Source: Cryobacterium lactosi | Lineage (GTDB): Bacteria; Actinomycetota; Actinomycetes; Actinomycetales; Microbacteriaceae | Length of the DNA stretch: 64,000 nt | Reading direction: 5' to 3' | Assembly (NCBI RefSeq): GCF_004403945.1 | Contig: NZ_SOHM01000011.1 | Span: forward strand, 108,849 to 172,848 | Part shown: positions 51,712-59,791 of the stretch, in pieces | Position numbering within the stretch: position 1 is the stretch's first letter | Layout of the letters: each line of letters begins with the position of its first letter | The notes under the pieces: model-generated | The model's input: the letters and a program-made list of their open reading frames with translations, nothing else | Told to the model about the DNA's origin: nothing | Database searches by the model: none | Made by a program: the position numbers and the translations under genes

Positions 51712-52632
51712 ATGATCCTCCGACTCGACCCGCGGTATCCGCTCGTCTGGCGCACCCCAGACACGATCCAGCTGGGCATCGACCGGCCGGTGGCCATCGT
51801 CCCGGGCGTGACGGCACCGCTGGAGAGCGTCATCGCCGCCCTGCGGGTGGGGGTCCCCCGATCGGGTGCGCTGATGCTCGGTCGGCAGGCCGGCGCGACG
51901 GATGCGGCCACCACCGCCCTGCTCGGCGCCCTGGCCCCTGCCCTGGTGGGCCTGGACTCCCACCCGGAGCTGCCGGGCGCCGACGCGGCGCCCCTCACGG
52001 CGACCTGGTTCGACCCGCGGCCGGCCGGCGCGGTCCGCCGGGACAGCCGTCCGGTTGTCTTCGTCGACGGAGACGGCGACACGGCCGAACGCATCCGGCG
52101 GCTGCTGGCCGACCTGGGCATCACGGCCGCCCTCACACCGGGCGGCGCCGTGCCCGAACGCCCCGACCTCGCCGTGATCGTGGACCACTACGTGTTCGCA
52201 CCGGAGCGGCACGGGCACTGGTTGCGCCGCGACGTGCCGCACCTGCCGGTGCTGTTCAGCGACACCGAGGCGCGCATCGGCCCGCTCGTTGAGCCGGGCG
52301 CCGGCCCGTGCCTGACCTGCCTCGACCTCGAGCACGTCGACGATGACCCGGCCTGGCCCGCGATCGCCAGTCAGCTGCTGACACGCACGGCGCCCACCGA
52401 AACGCCGCGGTTGAGCATCGAGGTGGCCGCAACGGCGGCGGGCATCGTGCACGAGAGGGTGTTCGCGTCCTCCAACGAGTTCGCGGCCGCGTCTCTGGCG
52501 ATCGACGCGGCGTCCCTGGCGGTCAGGCGCCGCGCGCACCGGCCGCACGCGCGGTGCGGATGCCGATTTCTGCCAGAAAGCGTGATCGTTCTCGCGGGGA
52601 ACGCTGCTGGCTTCCGGCCGCGGACCAGCTGA
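51712..52632 (+). CDS. orphan TOMM cyclodehydratase-like (E1-like) zinc protein
   Basis: About 306 residues from ATG 51712 (ATG 51670 is an alternative). The opening ILRLDPRYPLVWRTPDTIQLGIDRPV is typical of the leader-binding wing of TOMM/bacteriocin cyclodehydratase proteins (TIGR03882-like). Later come AVIVDHYVFAPERHGHWL, GPCLTCLDLEHVDDDPAW (Cys-x-x-Cys) and HARCGCRFLP (Cys-x-Cys) that would form the zinc tetrathiolate of ThiF-like folds. No ThiF ATP site, YcaO gene or precursor peptide is nearby. Its last 110 bases overlap the 3' end of the convergent UvrD2-like gene, including the second Cys pair. Confidence 0.68.
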   Translation: MILRLDPRYPLVWRTPDTIQLGIDRPVAIVPGVTAPLESVIAALRVGVPRSGALMLGRQAGATDAATTALLGALAPALVGLDSHPELPGADAAPLTATWFDPRPAGAVRRDSRPVVFVDGDGDTAERIRRLLADLGITAALTPGGAVPERPDLAVIVDHYVFAPERHGHWLRRDVPHLPVLFSDTEARIGPLVEPGAGPCLTCLDLEHVDDDPAWPAIASQLLTRTAPTETPRLSIEVAATAAGIVHERVFASSNEFAAASLAIDAASLAVRRRAHRPHARCGCRFLPESVIVLAGNAAGFRPRTS

Positions 52633-54244
52633 GGGACAGCCGCTTGCGCGCCCGGGTGACTCCGACGTAGAGCAGGCGGCGTTCCTCGTCGACCTGCTCG
52701 AAGGTGCCGGCGTAGCTGATCGGCACGAGGCCCTCGGAGAGGCCCACCACGAACACGGCATCCCATTCCAGGCCCTTGGCGGAGTGCAGGGTGGCCAGGG
52801 TGACCGCCGCGACGGTGGGTTCGTGCTGGCCGGCCTGGCGTTCCATCAGTTCGTCGGTGAACTGGCGGAAGGTGGTGCCGGGGGCTGCTTGGTCGACGAG
52901 TCCCATGATCGCGTTGAGCGCTTCCCAGCGGTCGCGCACCGCACCGCGGGTGTCCGGCGCGGTCTGGCTCCAGCCCAGGCCGCGCAGCACGTCGCTGACC
53001 GATTTGAACAGCGGTTCGCCCATGATCGAGACGGATGCCGCGCGCAGCGACATCACCGCCTGCTTCACCTCCGGCAGGTCGAAGAACCGCTTCGACCCCT
53101 TGATCTGGTAGCTCACGCCGACGTCGCCGAGAGCAGTCTCCAGCAGGGCGGCCTGCACGTTGACCCGGTACAACACGGCGATGTTCTCCGGCGCCACCCC
53201 GGCGTCGATGAGTTCGAAGATGTTCTGGGCCACGCCCCGGGCCTCGGCCATGTCGTTTGGATATTCCCGCACCACCGGCTCCACCCCGGTGTCGGCGACG
53301 GCGGCGTGCAGCGACAGGGCGCCTGGGCGGCCGCGCATCAGCTGGTTGGCGGTGGCGACGATCGCGGCGGTCGACCGGTAGTTCTGTTCCAGGCGCACGA
53401 CGGTGGCGTCTTCATAGTGCTTGGGGAAGTCGAGCAGGTAGTCGCTGCGGGCGCCGGCGAACGAGTAGATGGTCTGGCTGGCGTCGCCGACCACGCAGAG
53501 GTCGCGCCGGTCGCCGAGCCAGAGCTTGAGCAGGTCGTACTGCAGCGGGGAGACGTCCTGGAATTCGTCGACGACGAAGAACCGGTACTGCTCGCGCACT
53601 TGCAGCGCCACCGAGGGCTCGGCTTCGATCATGCCGGCCATGGCCAGCAGCACGTCCTCGAAGTCGATCTGCTTGCGGTCGTCCTTCAACCGTTCGTAGC
53701 CGGCCTGCATGTCCAGGGTCTGCTCGATGTCCAGCCGGCCGGGCAGGGCGCGGCCGGCGGTGGCGTACTGGTCGAGGGAGAGCCCGCTGGTCTTCCGCCA
53801 CTCGATCTCACCGGCCAGGTCGCGCAGGGTGGCGGTGTCGAGCTTGAGCTTGAGCACCTCGGCGGCGTGGCCGAGCAACCGGCCCTTGCCCTCGAGGATG
53901 CGCGGGGCCTGGCCGCCGACGACGTGCGGCCAGAAGTAGTTCAGTTGACTCAGCGCGGCCGCGTGGAAGGTCCGTGCGGCGACGCCGCCGGCGCCGAGCT
54001 GCCGGAGCCGGCCGCGCAGCTCGGCGGCGGAGCGGGCTGTGAAGGTGAGCGCCATCACCCGGGTGGGCGAGTACGCGCCGCTCATCACGCCGTAGGCGAT
54101 GCGGTGCGTGATGGCGCGGGTCTTGCCGGTGCCGGCGCCGGCGAGCATGCAGACCGGCCCGATCAGGGCCTCCGCTGCGACACGCTGTTGCTCGTCGAGT
54201 CCGGTGAGCAGGGACTCGGCGGTGGGGGTCAGGCGGTCAGACAC
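52523..54244 (-). CDS. UvrD2-like ATP-dependent DNA helicase
   Basis: 573 residues from GTG 54244. Superfamily 1A helicase: GAGTGKTRAITHRI (Walker A), ALTFTARSAAELRGR (Ia), VVDEFQDVSPLQ (II), GDASQTIYSF (III), RLEQNYRST (IV), TLHSAKGLEWDAVF (V) and VGVTRARKRLSLSW (VI). It corresponds to UvrD2, which in mycobacteria lies beside NudC, but the C-terminal HRDC domain is missing. Start overlaps the nudC stop by 8 bases, so they are co-translated. Confidence 0.88.
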   Translation of the reverse strand: MSDRLTPTAESLLTGLDEQQRVAAEALIGPVCMLAGAGTGKTRAITHRIAYGVMSGAYSPTRVMALTFTARSAAELRGRLRQLGAGGVAARTFHAAALSQLNYFWPHVVGGQAPRILEGKGRLLGHAAEVLKLKLDTATLRDLAGEIEWRKTSGLSLDQYATAGRALPGRLDIEQTLDMQAGYERLKDDRKQIDFEDVLLAMAGMIEAEPSVALQVREQYRFFVVDEFQDVSPLQYDLLKLWLGDRRDLCVVGDASQTIYSFAGARSDYLLDFPKHYEDATVVRLEQNYRSTAAIVATANQLMRGRPGALSLHAAVADTGVEPVVREYPNDMAEARGVAQNIFELIDAGVAPENIAVLYRVNVQAALLETALGDVGVSYQIKGSKRFFDLPEVKQAVMSLRAASVSIMGEPLFKSVSDVLRGLGWSQTAPDTRGAVRDRWEALNAIMGLVDQAAPGTTFRQFTDELMERQAGQHEPTVAAVTLATLHSAKGLEWDAVFVVGLSEGLVPISYAGTFEQVDEERRLLYVGVTRARKRLSLSWSAAGSQQRSPRERSRFLAEIGIRTARAAGARGA

Positions 54245-55205
54245 CCGGCAGCTCCGGCTGGGCCAGCCAGTCGTCGATGAGGGCACGGGCGATCGACGAC
54301 GCTCCGGGCAGCATGATGCCGTTGTCGGGGTCGGCGAGCTCGGCGCGGCTGAACCAGCGCAAGTCGAGGATCTCGGTGCCGTCGGGCACCAGGGAGCCTG
54401 CGTGCTGGCCGTCGGCGAGCCTGGCGGTGAAACCGACCATGATCGACGCCGGGAACGGCCACGGCTGCGACCCACGGTAGACGGGGTCGGCGACCCGGAT
54501 ACCGGATTCCTCGAAGACCTCGCGCACCACGGCGGATTCGAACGATTCGCCGGGTTCCACGAAACCGGCCAGCAGCGAATACCGGTTGGCCTCCCACATG
54601 GCGTTGGAGCCGAGCAGCACCCGGTCACGGTCGTCGGTGATCAGCACGATCACGGCCGCATCGGTGCGCGGGAACACCTGGCTGCCGTCGACGGGGCAGT
54701 GCCGCACCCAGCCGCCTGTGGTCACGTCGGTCGCGGCGCCGCAGCGGGGGCAGTGCGGGTGCGAGTCGTGCCAGTGCAGGATGCCGAGGGACTCGGTGAG
54801 AATTCCGGTGTCGCGGTCGGAAAGCAGGGTGGCGTAGTCGCGGAGGCCCACCCAGGCGGCTTCGTCGGGTTCGAGCCGGGTGGCCTGGTCGTCGTCCAAC
54901 TGCACGACCACGAGCGGGGTGCCGACGGGTTCGGCGGCGTCGGCGTCCAGCGACCGGCCGAGGTAGACCCGCGGGGTGGTCGTCGCCGGGGCGGTGAGAT
55001 CGGCCGGCGCCAGCAGCAGCAGCCGGGGCGCGGCGTTCGCGGCAGCGGCAGAGGCGAGCAGCACCTTGTCGTGCCAGAGCGGCAGAACCCGGGTGCCGGC
55101 ATCCGCCCAGAGCCTCTCGAACAGGTCGGGTTCGGCGCGGGCGTCGTGGTCGCGATCGACGGCGTGCCGGGAAAGCGGCAGCCTGGCCGTGAACCTGAAC
55201 GACAT
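54237..55205 (-). CDS. nudC: NAD+ diphosphatase (NudC)
   Basis: 322 residues from ATG 55205, which has GAGGGG upstream; a TTG at 55217 is an alternative. It hydrolyses NADH/NAD+ and may remove NAD caps from RNA. Nudix box: GFVEPGESFESAVVREV followed by FEESGI, then the NudC-specific SQPWPFPASIM. The zinc-ribbon has CPRCG, but the second pair reads HCPVDG, so one of the four cysteines is missing. Overlaps the UvrD2-like gene by 8 bases. Confidence 0.9.
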   Translation of the reverse strand: MSFRFTARLPLSRHAVDRDHDARAEPDLFERLWADAGTRVLPLWHDKVLLASAAAANAAPRLLLLAPADLTAPATTTPRVYLGRSLDADAAEPVGTPLVVVQLDDDQATRLEPDEAAWVGLRDYATLLSDRDTGILTESLGILHWHDSHPHCPRCGAATDVTTGGWVRHCPVDGSQVFPRTDAAVIVLITDDRDRVLLGSNAMWEANRYSLLAGFVEPGESFESAVVREVFEESGIRVADPVYRGSQPWPFPASIMVGFTARLADGQHAGSLVPDGTEILDLRWFSRAELADPDNGIMLPGASSIARALIDDWLAQPELPGV

Positions 55206-55298
55206 GAGACCCCTCAAAGATCGGGCAACACGTGCCGAAGTTGTCTGCAGGCGTGGCGAATGGCCTCACCGGGAGGAACTCGACCTAACCTAGAAGGC

Positions 55299-56510
55299 AT
55301 GGCCAGATCCCATCTCACTCTAGCCGCGTTGGCCACCAATGCAGTGCCGGAGCTCGACGTCGCACACGCCCGAAACCACAGTCACGCCGGCGACGGGTTG
55401 TTCGACTCTGCCCTGCTGATCACCCGCGACGAGAGGGAGCTGATCATCAGGGTTCCCACGTCGCAGGCGGCCGAAACCGAGCAGTCCGCCGATCTCGTGG
55501 CGCTCCGCGCGCTCACCACAGGCAACCGCAGCCGGCTGCCGTTCGACGTGCCCGTTTTTGTGGGTCAGGCGCCGTTCGAGGGCACCAGGGCCGTGGTCTA
55601 CGAGCGCCTGCCCGGCGCCTCCTACGACGCGGATGCCCTCACCGGCCATGAGGGTGTGTCGGGTTCGATCGGGCGAGCGATCGCCGCCATCCACGGTCTG
55701 CCGTCGGCGTTCATCGGCGACGCCGGCCTGGTGCAGCAGAGCGCCCAGGACTGCCGCACCTCCACCATCGACCTGATCGACCGGGCCGCGAACACGGGCA
55801 AGCTGCCCGCGGCGCTGCTACGGCGTTGGGAACTCGCCACCGACGACGACGCGCTCTGGCAGTTCGCGCCGACCGTGATCCATGGTTCGCTGACCGCTGA
55901 ATCGTTCCTGATCAGCGACGACGCCGTGTGCGGTGTGCTCGGCTGGTCGGGGCTCTGCGTCGGCGACCCGGCCCGCGACCTCAACTGGCTGCTGGCCGCC
56001 CGCGGTAGTGCCGCGGAGACCGCCGTGGCCACCTACACCGCCGCCCGGCAGGGCAACGACCCGCTGATCACCCAGCGGGCGATGCTCTACGCCGAGCTGG
56101 AACTGGCCCGTTGGCTGCTGCACGGCGTCGACACGCACGACGAGGCCATCGTGGAGGACGCGGTGTCGATGCTCGACGGTCTGGTCGACAACGTGCACAG
56201 CCACACCATGAACTCGCTCTCCCCCGACACCGGGCCGATCCTCAGCGTCTCCGACGTCGAGTCGATGCTCAAGGACACCCCGCGCACCCAGGCGGCCGGG
56301 TCCGGCGGCCGGAACAGCGACGAGAGCTCGGACTACGGCACCAGCGAGTTCGCCGACACCGGCTCGTTCGCCAGGGTCACCAGCTTCGACGGCACCGGCT
56401 TCGACACCGACTACACCGACGACGCGACGGGACCGATCTCCACGACCGGCGGCACCGCGGATGCCCCGGCCACCGACGACCAGGCCGCCAAGAGGTCCGC
56501 CTCGGAGTAG
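55299..56510 (+). CDS. APH-fold protein with degenerate catalytic site (probable pseudokinase)
   Basis: 403 residues from ATG 55299. The fold is that of aminoglycoside/macrolide phosphotransferases (VYERLPGAS hinge, VGDPARDLNWLL). Key residues are changed: the catalytic-loop HGDLHxxN appears as HGSLTAES (Asp to Ser, Asn to Ser) at 195-202, and the metal-binding IDW appears as LGW at 214-216. Only the GDP of the following helix is kept. Thus phosphoryl transfer is doubtful. The C-terminal 110 residues are a low-complexity Asp/Thr/Ser tail. Its last 100 bases overlap the convergent AdnB gene. Confidence 0.75.
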   Translation: MARSHLTLAALATNAVPELDVAHARNHSHAGDGLFDSALLITRDERELIIRVPTSQAAETEQSADLVALRALTTGNRSRLPFDVPVFVGQAPFEGTRAVVYERLPGASYDADALTGHEGVSGSIGRAIAAIHGLPSAFIGDAGLVQQSAQDCRTSTIDLIDRAANTGKLPAALLRRWELATDDDALWQFAPTVIHGSLTAESFLISDDAVCGVLGWSGLCVGDPARDLNWLLAARGSAAETAVATYTAARQGNDPLITQRAMLYAELELARWLLHGVDTHDEAIVEDAVSMLDGLVDNVHSHTMNSLSPDTGPILSVSDVESMLKDTPRTQAAGSGGRNSDESSDYGTSEFADTGSFARVTSFDGTGFDTDYTDDATGPISTTGGTADAPATDDQAAKRSASE

Positions 56511-59500
56511 AGCCGTTCGGGGGCGACGATGCGGTCGTCGGCGACGAAGTAGAAGACCGCGTCGACGATGGCAGGGTCGATGCCCTTCCAGCGGGCGTAG
56601 GCGAGCCTGTACAGGGCGAGCTGGGTCTGCTTGAGCTCGAGGTCGGCGGCGTCCTTGGGCGCCTTACCGGTCTTCCAGTCAACCACCTGATAGCCGGTCG
56701 GGGTCTTGTAGACGGCGTCGAGCTTGCAGATGAAGACCTGGTCGCCCAGCACATGGTGGATCTCGATCTCCACCTCTTCCGGCGCCAGGGCGGCCCACGG
56801 CGACCTCTCGAAGGTGGCCTTGTAGCGGTCCAGCTGTTCAAGCTCGAGCGGCATCCCGTCGGCGTCGGCACCCCCGTCGAGGTCGAGTTCGCCCGGCCCG
56901 ATGTCGATGAGGTCGCCGGACGACGCCTGAGTGGAGCGCTGCTCGACCCAGGAGTGGAACAGGGTGCCCAGTCGTGTGGCCCGGTACGGCCGTTCGGGCA
57001 TCGGCCGGCGCAGCTTGGCGAGCACCGCGGCGGGATCGTCGACGTAGTCCTTGAACCTGGATGCGGGGATGCGGGTGGGCACGTCGAGGGTGTCGGGGCC
57101 GGCCAGGCGCTCCGCGCGTTCCCGCAACAGCAGGGTCACTTCCCGCGACCAGGGCGTCTCGGCGCCGCCTGCGCTCTCCGGGTCGTCGTGGGCGCGCACC
57201 AGGGCGGCGGCGGCCTCGACGACCGGGCGGCGCGTGCCGAGCGGGTCGAACGGCCAGACTTCGGTGGCGTCCTCGTCGGTGACGGGCTTCTCCTCGTGTT
57301 CGCTGCCCTCCGGCGGCGAGGCGATCAGCCCGGCTTCGGCCAGTTCGAGCAAGTACCGGCTGGGCTTTCGCACGGTGGTGCCGCCGCCCCAGAACGCCCC
57401 GGTGAGCAGCAGCTGCTGCTGGGCACGGGTGGTGGCCACATAGATCAGCCGGCGCTCCTCGGCGTCGTGCCGGTCGGCGAGCTCCTCCTTGTAGAGCTCG
57501 AACTCGATGTCGAATGACATCTGGGTCTCGTGGCCGAGGCGTTTGAGTTCAGGCAGCTCGGCCCGGTCGCCGCGGCAGGGGTAAGGCAGTTCGCCGAAGC
57601 GCAACCAGCCGGAGACCTCGCGGGACGGCGCGGGCAGGTTCTTCTCGGTCAGCCCGGGGATGGCGACGTAGTCCCACTCCAGCCCCTTGGAGCCGTGGAT
57701 GGTGAGCAGCTGCACGGTGCCGGGTTCGGCGGCCTCGCCGCGCGGGCCCAGGTCGTCCTGGCGTTCGGCGCGGGCCAGCCAGCGCAGGAAGCTGGCCAGG
57801 GTGCCCACCTCGTCGCTGTCGAGGAACGCGGAGACGGCGTCGTGGAAGGCGTAGAGGTTGGCCAGGGCGCGGCCGTGGCTCTCGTTGGCGACGAGTTCCA
57901 GGTCGAGCAGGGTTTCCTGTTCGATCAGCCGCACGAAGTCGAGCAGGCCCAGGCCCGAGCGGCTCCGCAGCCAGGCCAGCTGCCGGCCGGCCTGGCGCAA
58001 CCGCTGGCGGCCGTCGTCGCTGAACGCGGCGAGTTGGCCGTGCGATTCGGGGGCGGAGGCCACGAAGTCGAGCGCGTCCACGAGGGACCGGCTCTCCTCG
58101 GTGGCGACAGAGGCCCGGAGTTTGGCCTTGAGCTCGTCGGGTACGGCCTTCTGCGCCCAGTCGTGGGTGGCCAGCCAGCCGGCCACACCGGACAAGGCCT
58201 GCAGGTCTCGCACGCCGATCCGCCAGCGGCCGCCGGTGAGCAGCCGGATCAGGTCGCTGCCGGCGGCCGGGTCGTGCACCACCCGCAGCACGGCGAGCAC
58301 ATCGGCCACCTCGGGGGTGGAGAGCAGGCCGCCGAGCCCGAGCACGTGCGCGGGCACGCCGTGTTCGCGCAGGACCTCGGCGTAGAACTCCATGTCGCGC
58401 CGGGCGCGGAACAGCATCGCGCCGGACTCCGGTTCGGTCTCGGGTTCGCCGGGTCTGCTGCCGAGCCTGGCGGCGAACCACCGGGCGATGGCGGCGGCCT
58501 CGTCTGCGATGCTCTCGTGCATGGCAGCCTGCACCTGCCCGGCGGCCTTGCCCTCCGGCACTTTGAGGGTCTCCACCTGGATTCCGTTGGGCCGGGCGCG
58601 CAGCTCGGCGCTCAGCGGGGCAACGAGGGCGTTCGCGGTCTCGAGCACGGTCACCGGGTTGCGCCAGGTGAAGGAGAGTGACATCGACGGCGCCTCCGTG
58701 TTGGCCAGACCGGCGAAGTCGGTGGAGAAACCGAGCAGGTTGGCGGAGCTGGCGCCGCGCCAGCCGTAGATCGATTGGTGCGGGTCGCCGACGGCCATCA
58801 CCGGGTGGTGCGCGAACAGGGTGCGCAGCAGCTCGGTCTGCAGCACCGAGGTGTCCTGGTATTCGTCGAGCAGCACGATGCGGTATTGGTCCCGGTAGTG
58901 GGACACCACGGCGGGCACCTTGCGGCAGACTTGCAGGGCCAGGGCCACCTGGTCGGAGAATTCGATCAGGCCCTGGCGGCGTTTCTCGGCCCCGTAGGCA
59001 TCCGCCAGTTCGGCCAGCACGGGCAGCGGGGCGACGGCGGAGATGGCCTCGAGCACCGAGTCGTACGGCTTCTTCTTGCGCGGGTTGCCGTAGGGCAGGT
59101 CGGCGAGGTAGCCGAAGCTGTTCGCCAGCCGGGCGAGGTCGTGCGGCACGGGTTCCTCGCCGGGCACGAACGGGGGCGGGTTCTCGGCCAGGGCGCGGCT
59201 GAGCGAGAGCACGGCATCCGTGACGGCGTCGACGCCCTTGCCGTACTGCACCAGCCGGCCGTCGCCATGGGCCACGACCACCCGGCGGGCGAGCAGCCAG
59301 GCGCTGGTCTCGCTGAGCAGCACCGACTCGGGTTCGCGGCCGAGCAGCAGGGCGTTGTCGGTGAACAGCCGGCTGGCGAACGAGTTGTAGGTGGAGACCG
59401 CCGGGGCGTTGAACAGGTCGGCGGAGTCAAGGCTCCGCACAGGAGTGGGTTCGCCCGTGCCGGCATCAGCCACGCTCGCGGAGGGCATCAGCCCGGCCTC

Positions 59501-59791
59501 GCTGAGTTGCCGGATACGCCCGTTGATGCGTTCGGCGAGCTCGCCGGCGGCCTTGCGGGTGAAGGTGAGGCCGAGGATCTGGTCGGGCCTGGCGTGGGCG
59601 TTGGCCAGCAGCCAGAGCACCCGGTTGGCCATGGTCTCGGTCTTGCCGCTGCCGGCGCCGGCCACCACGAGGGTGGGGCGAAGCGGCGCCTCGATCACGG
59701 CCTGCTGTTCGCTGGTGGGCGGGAACATACCGAGGGCGGCGGCGATGTCGAGGGCGGACACCGACCGGGCGGGCGTGGTTTCTGGGTTCAT
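56411..59791 (-). CDS. adnB: AdnB-like helicase-nuclease subunit
   Basis: 1126 residues from ATG 59791, overlapping the end of adnA by 4 bases. UvrD-family motor at the N-terminus: VVAGAGSGKTETMANRV (Walker A, residues 44-51), LTFTRKAAGELAERI, VLLDEYQDTSVLQ (motif II), GDPHQSIYGWRGA, LTIHGSKGLEWDYVAI and YVATTRAQQQLLL. The C-terminus has a PD-(D/E)xK nuclease: LDAVYKTPTGYQVVDWKTGK with the Asp-Lys catalytic centre, and QLALYRLAYARW. AdnAB is the actinobacterial double-strand-break resecting enzyme that replaces RecBCD. AdnB is the lead motor. Confidence 0.9.
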   Translation of the reverse strand: MNPETTPARSVSALDIAAALGMFPPTSEQQAVIEAPLRPTLVVAGAGSGKTETMANRVLWLLANAHARPDQILGLTFTRKAAGELAERINGRIRQLSEAGLMPSASVADAGTGEPTPVRSLDSADLFNAPAVSTYNSFASRLFTDNALLLGREPESVLLSETSAWLLARRVVVAHGDGRLVQYGKGVDAVTDAVLSLSRALAENPPPFVPGEEPVPHDLARLANSFGYLADLPYGNPRKKKPYDSVLEAISAVAPLPVLAELADAYGAEKRRQGLIEFSDQVALALQVCRKVPAVVSHYRDQYRIVLLDEYQDTSVLQTELLRTLFAHHPVMAVGDPHQSIYGWRGASSANLLGFSTDFAGLANTEAPSMSLSFTWRNPVTVLETANALVAPLSAELRARPNGIQVETLKVPEGKAAGQVQAAMHESIADEAAAIARWFAARLGSRPGEPETEPESGAMLFRARRDMEFYAEVLREHGVPAHVLGLGGLLSTPEVADVLAVLRVVHDPAAGSDLIRLLTGGRWRIGVRDLQALSGVAGWLATHDWAQKAVPDELKAKLRASVATEESRSLVDALDFVASAPESHGQLAAFSDDGRQRLRQAGRQLAWLRSRSGLGLLDFVRLIEQETLLDLELVANESHGRALANLYAFHDAVSAFLDSDEVGTLASFLRWLARAERQDDLGPRGEAAEPGTVQLLTIHGSKGLEWDYVAIPGLTEKNLPAPSREVSGWLRFGELPYPCRGDRAELPELKRLGHETQMSFDIEFELYKEELADRHDAEERRLIYVATTRAQQQLLLTGAFWGGGTTVRKPSRYLLELAEAGLIASPPEGSEHEEKPVTDEDATEVWPFDPLGTRRPVVEAAAALVRAHDDPESAGGAETPWSREVTLLLRERAERLAGPDTLDVPTRIPASRFKDYVDDPAAVLAKLRRPMPERPYRATRLGTLFHSWVEQRSTQASSGDLIDIGPGELDLDGGADADGMPLELEQLDRYKATFERSPWAALAPEEVEIEIHHVLGDQVFICKLDAVYKTPTGYQVVDWKTGKAPKDAADLELKQTQLALYRLAYARWKGIDPAIVDAVFYFVADDRIVAPERLYSEADLLAAWSSVAGASAVPPVVEIGPVASSV

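Noticed and set aside
54099..55298. A longer APH-like protein starting at 54099
   Set aside because: It would lie antisense to nudC and uvrD2; homology begins at ATG 55299.
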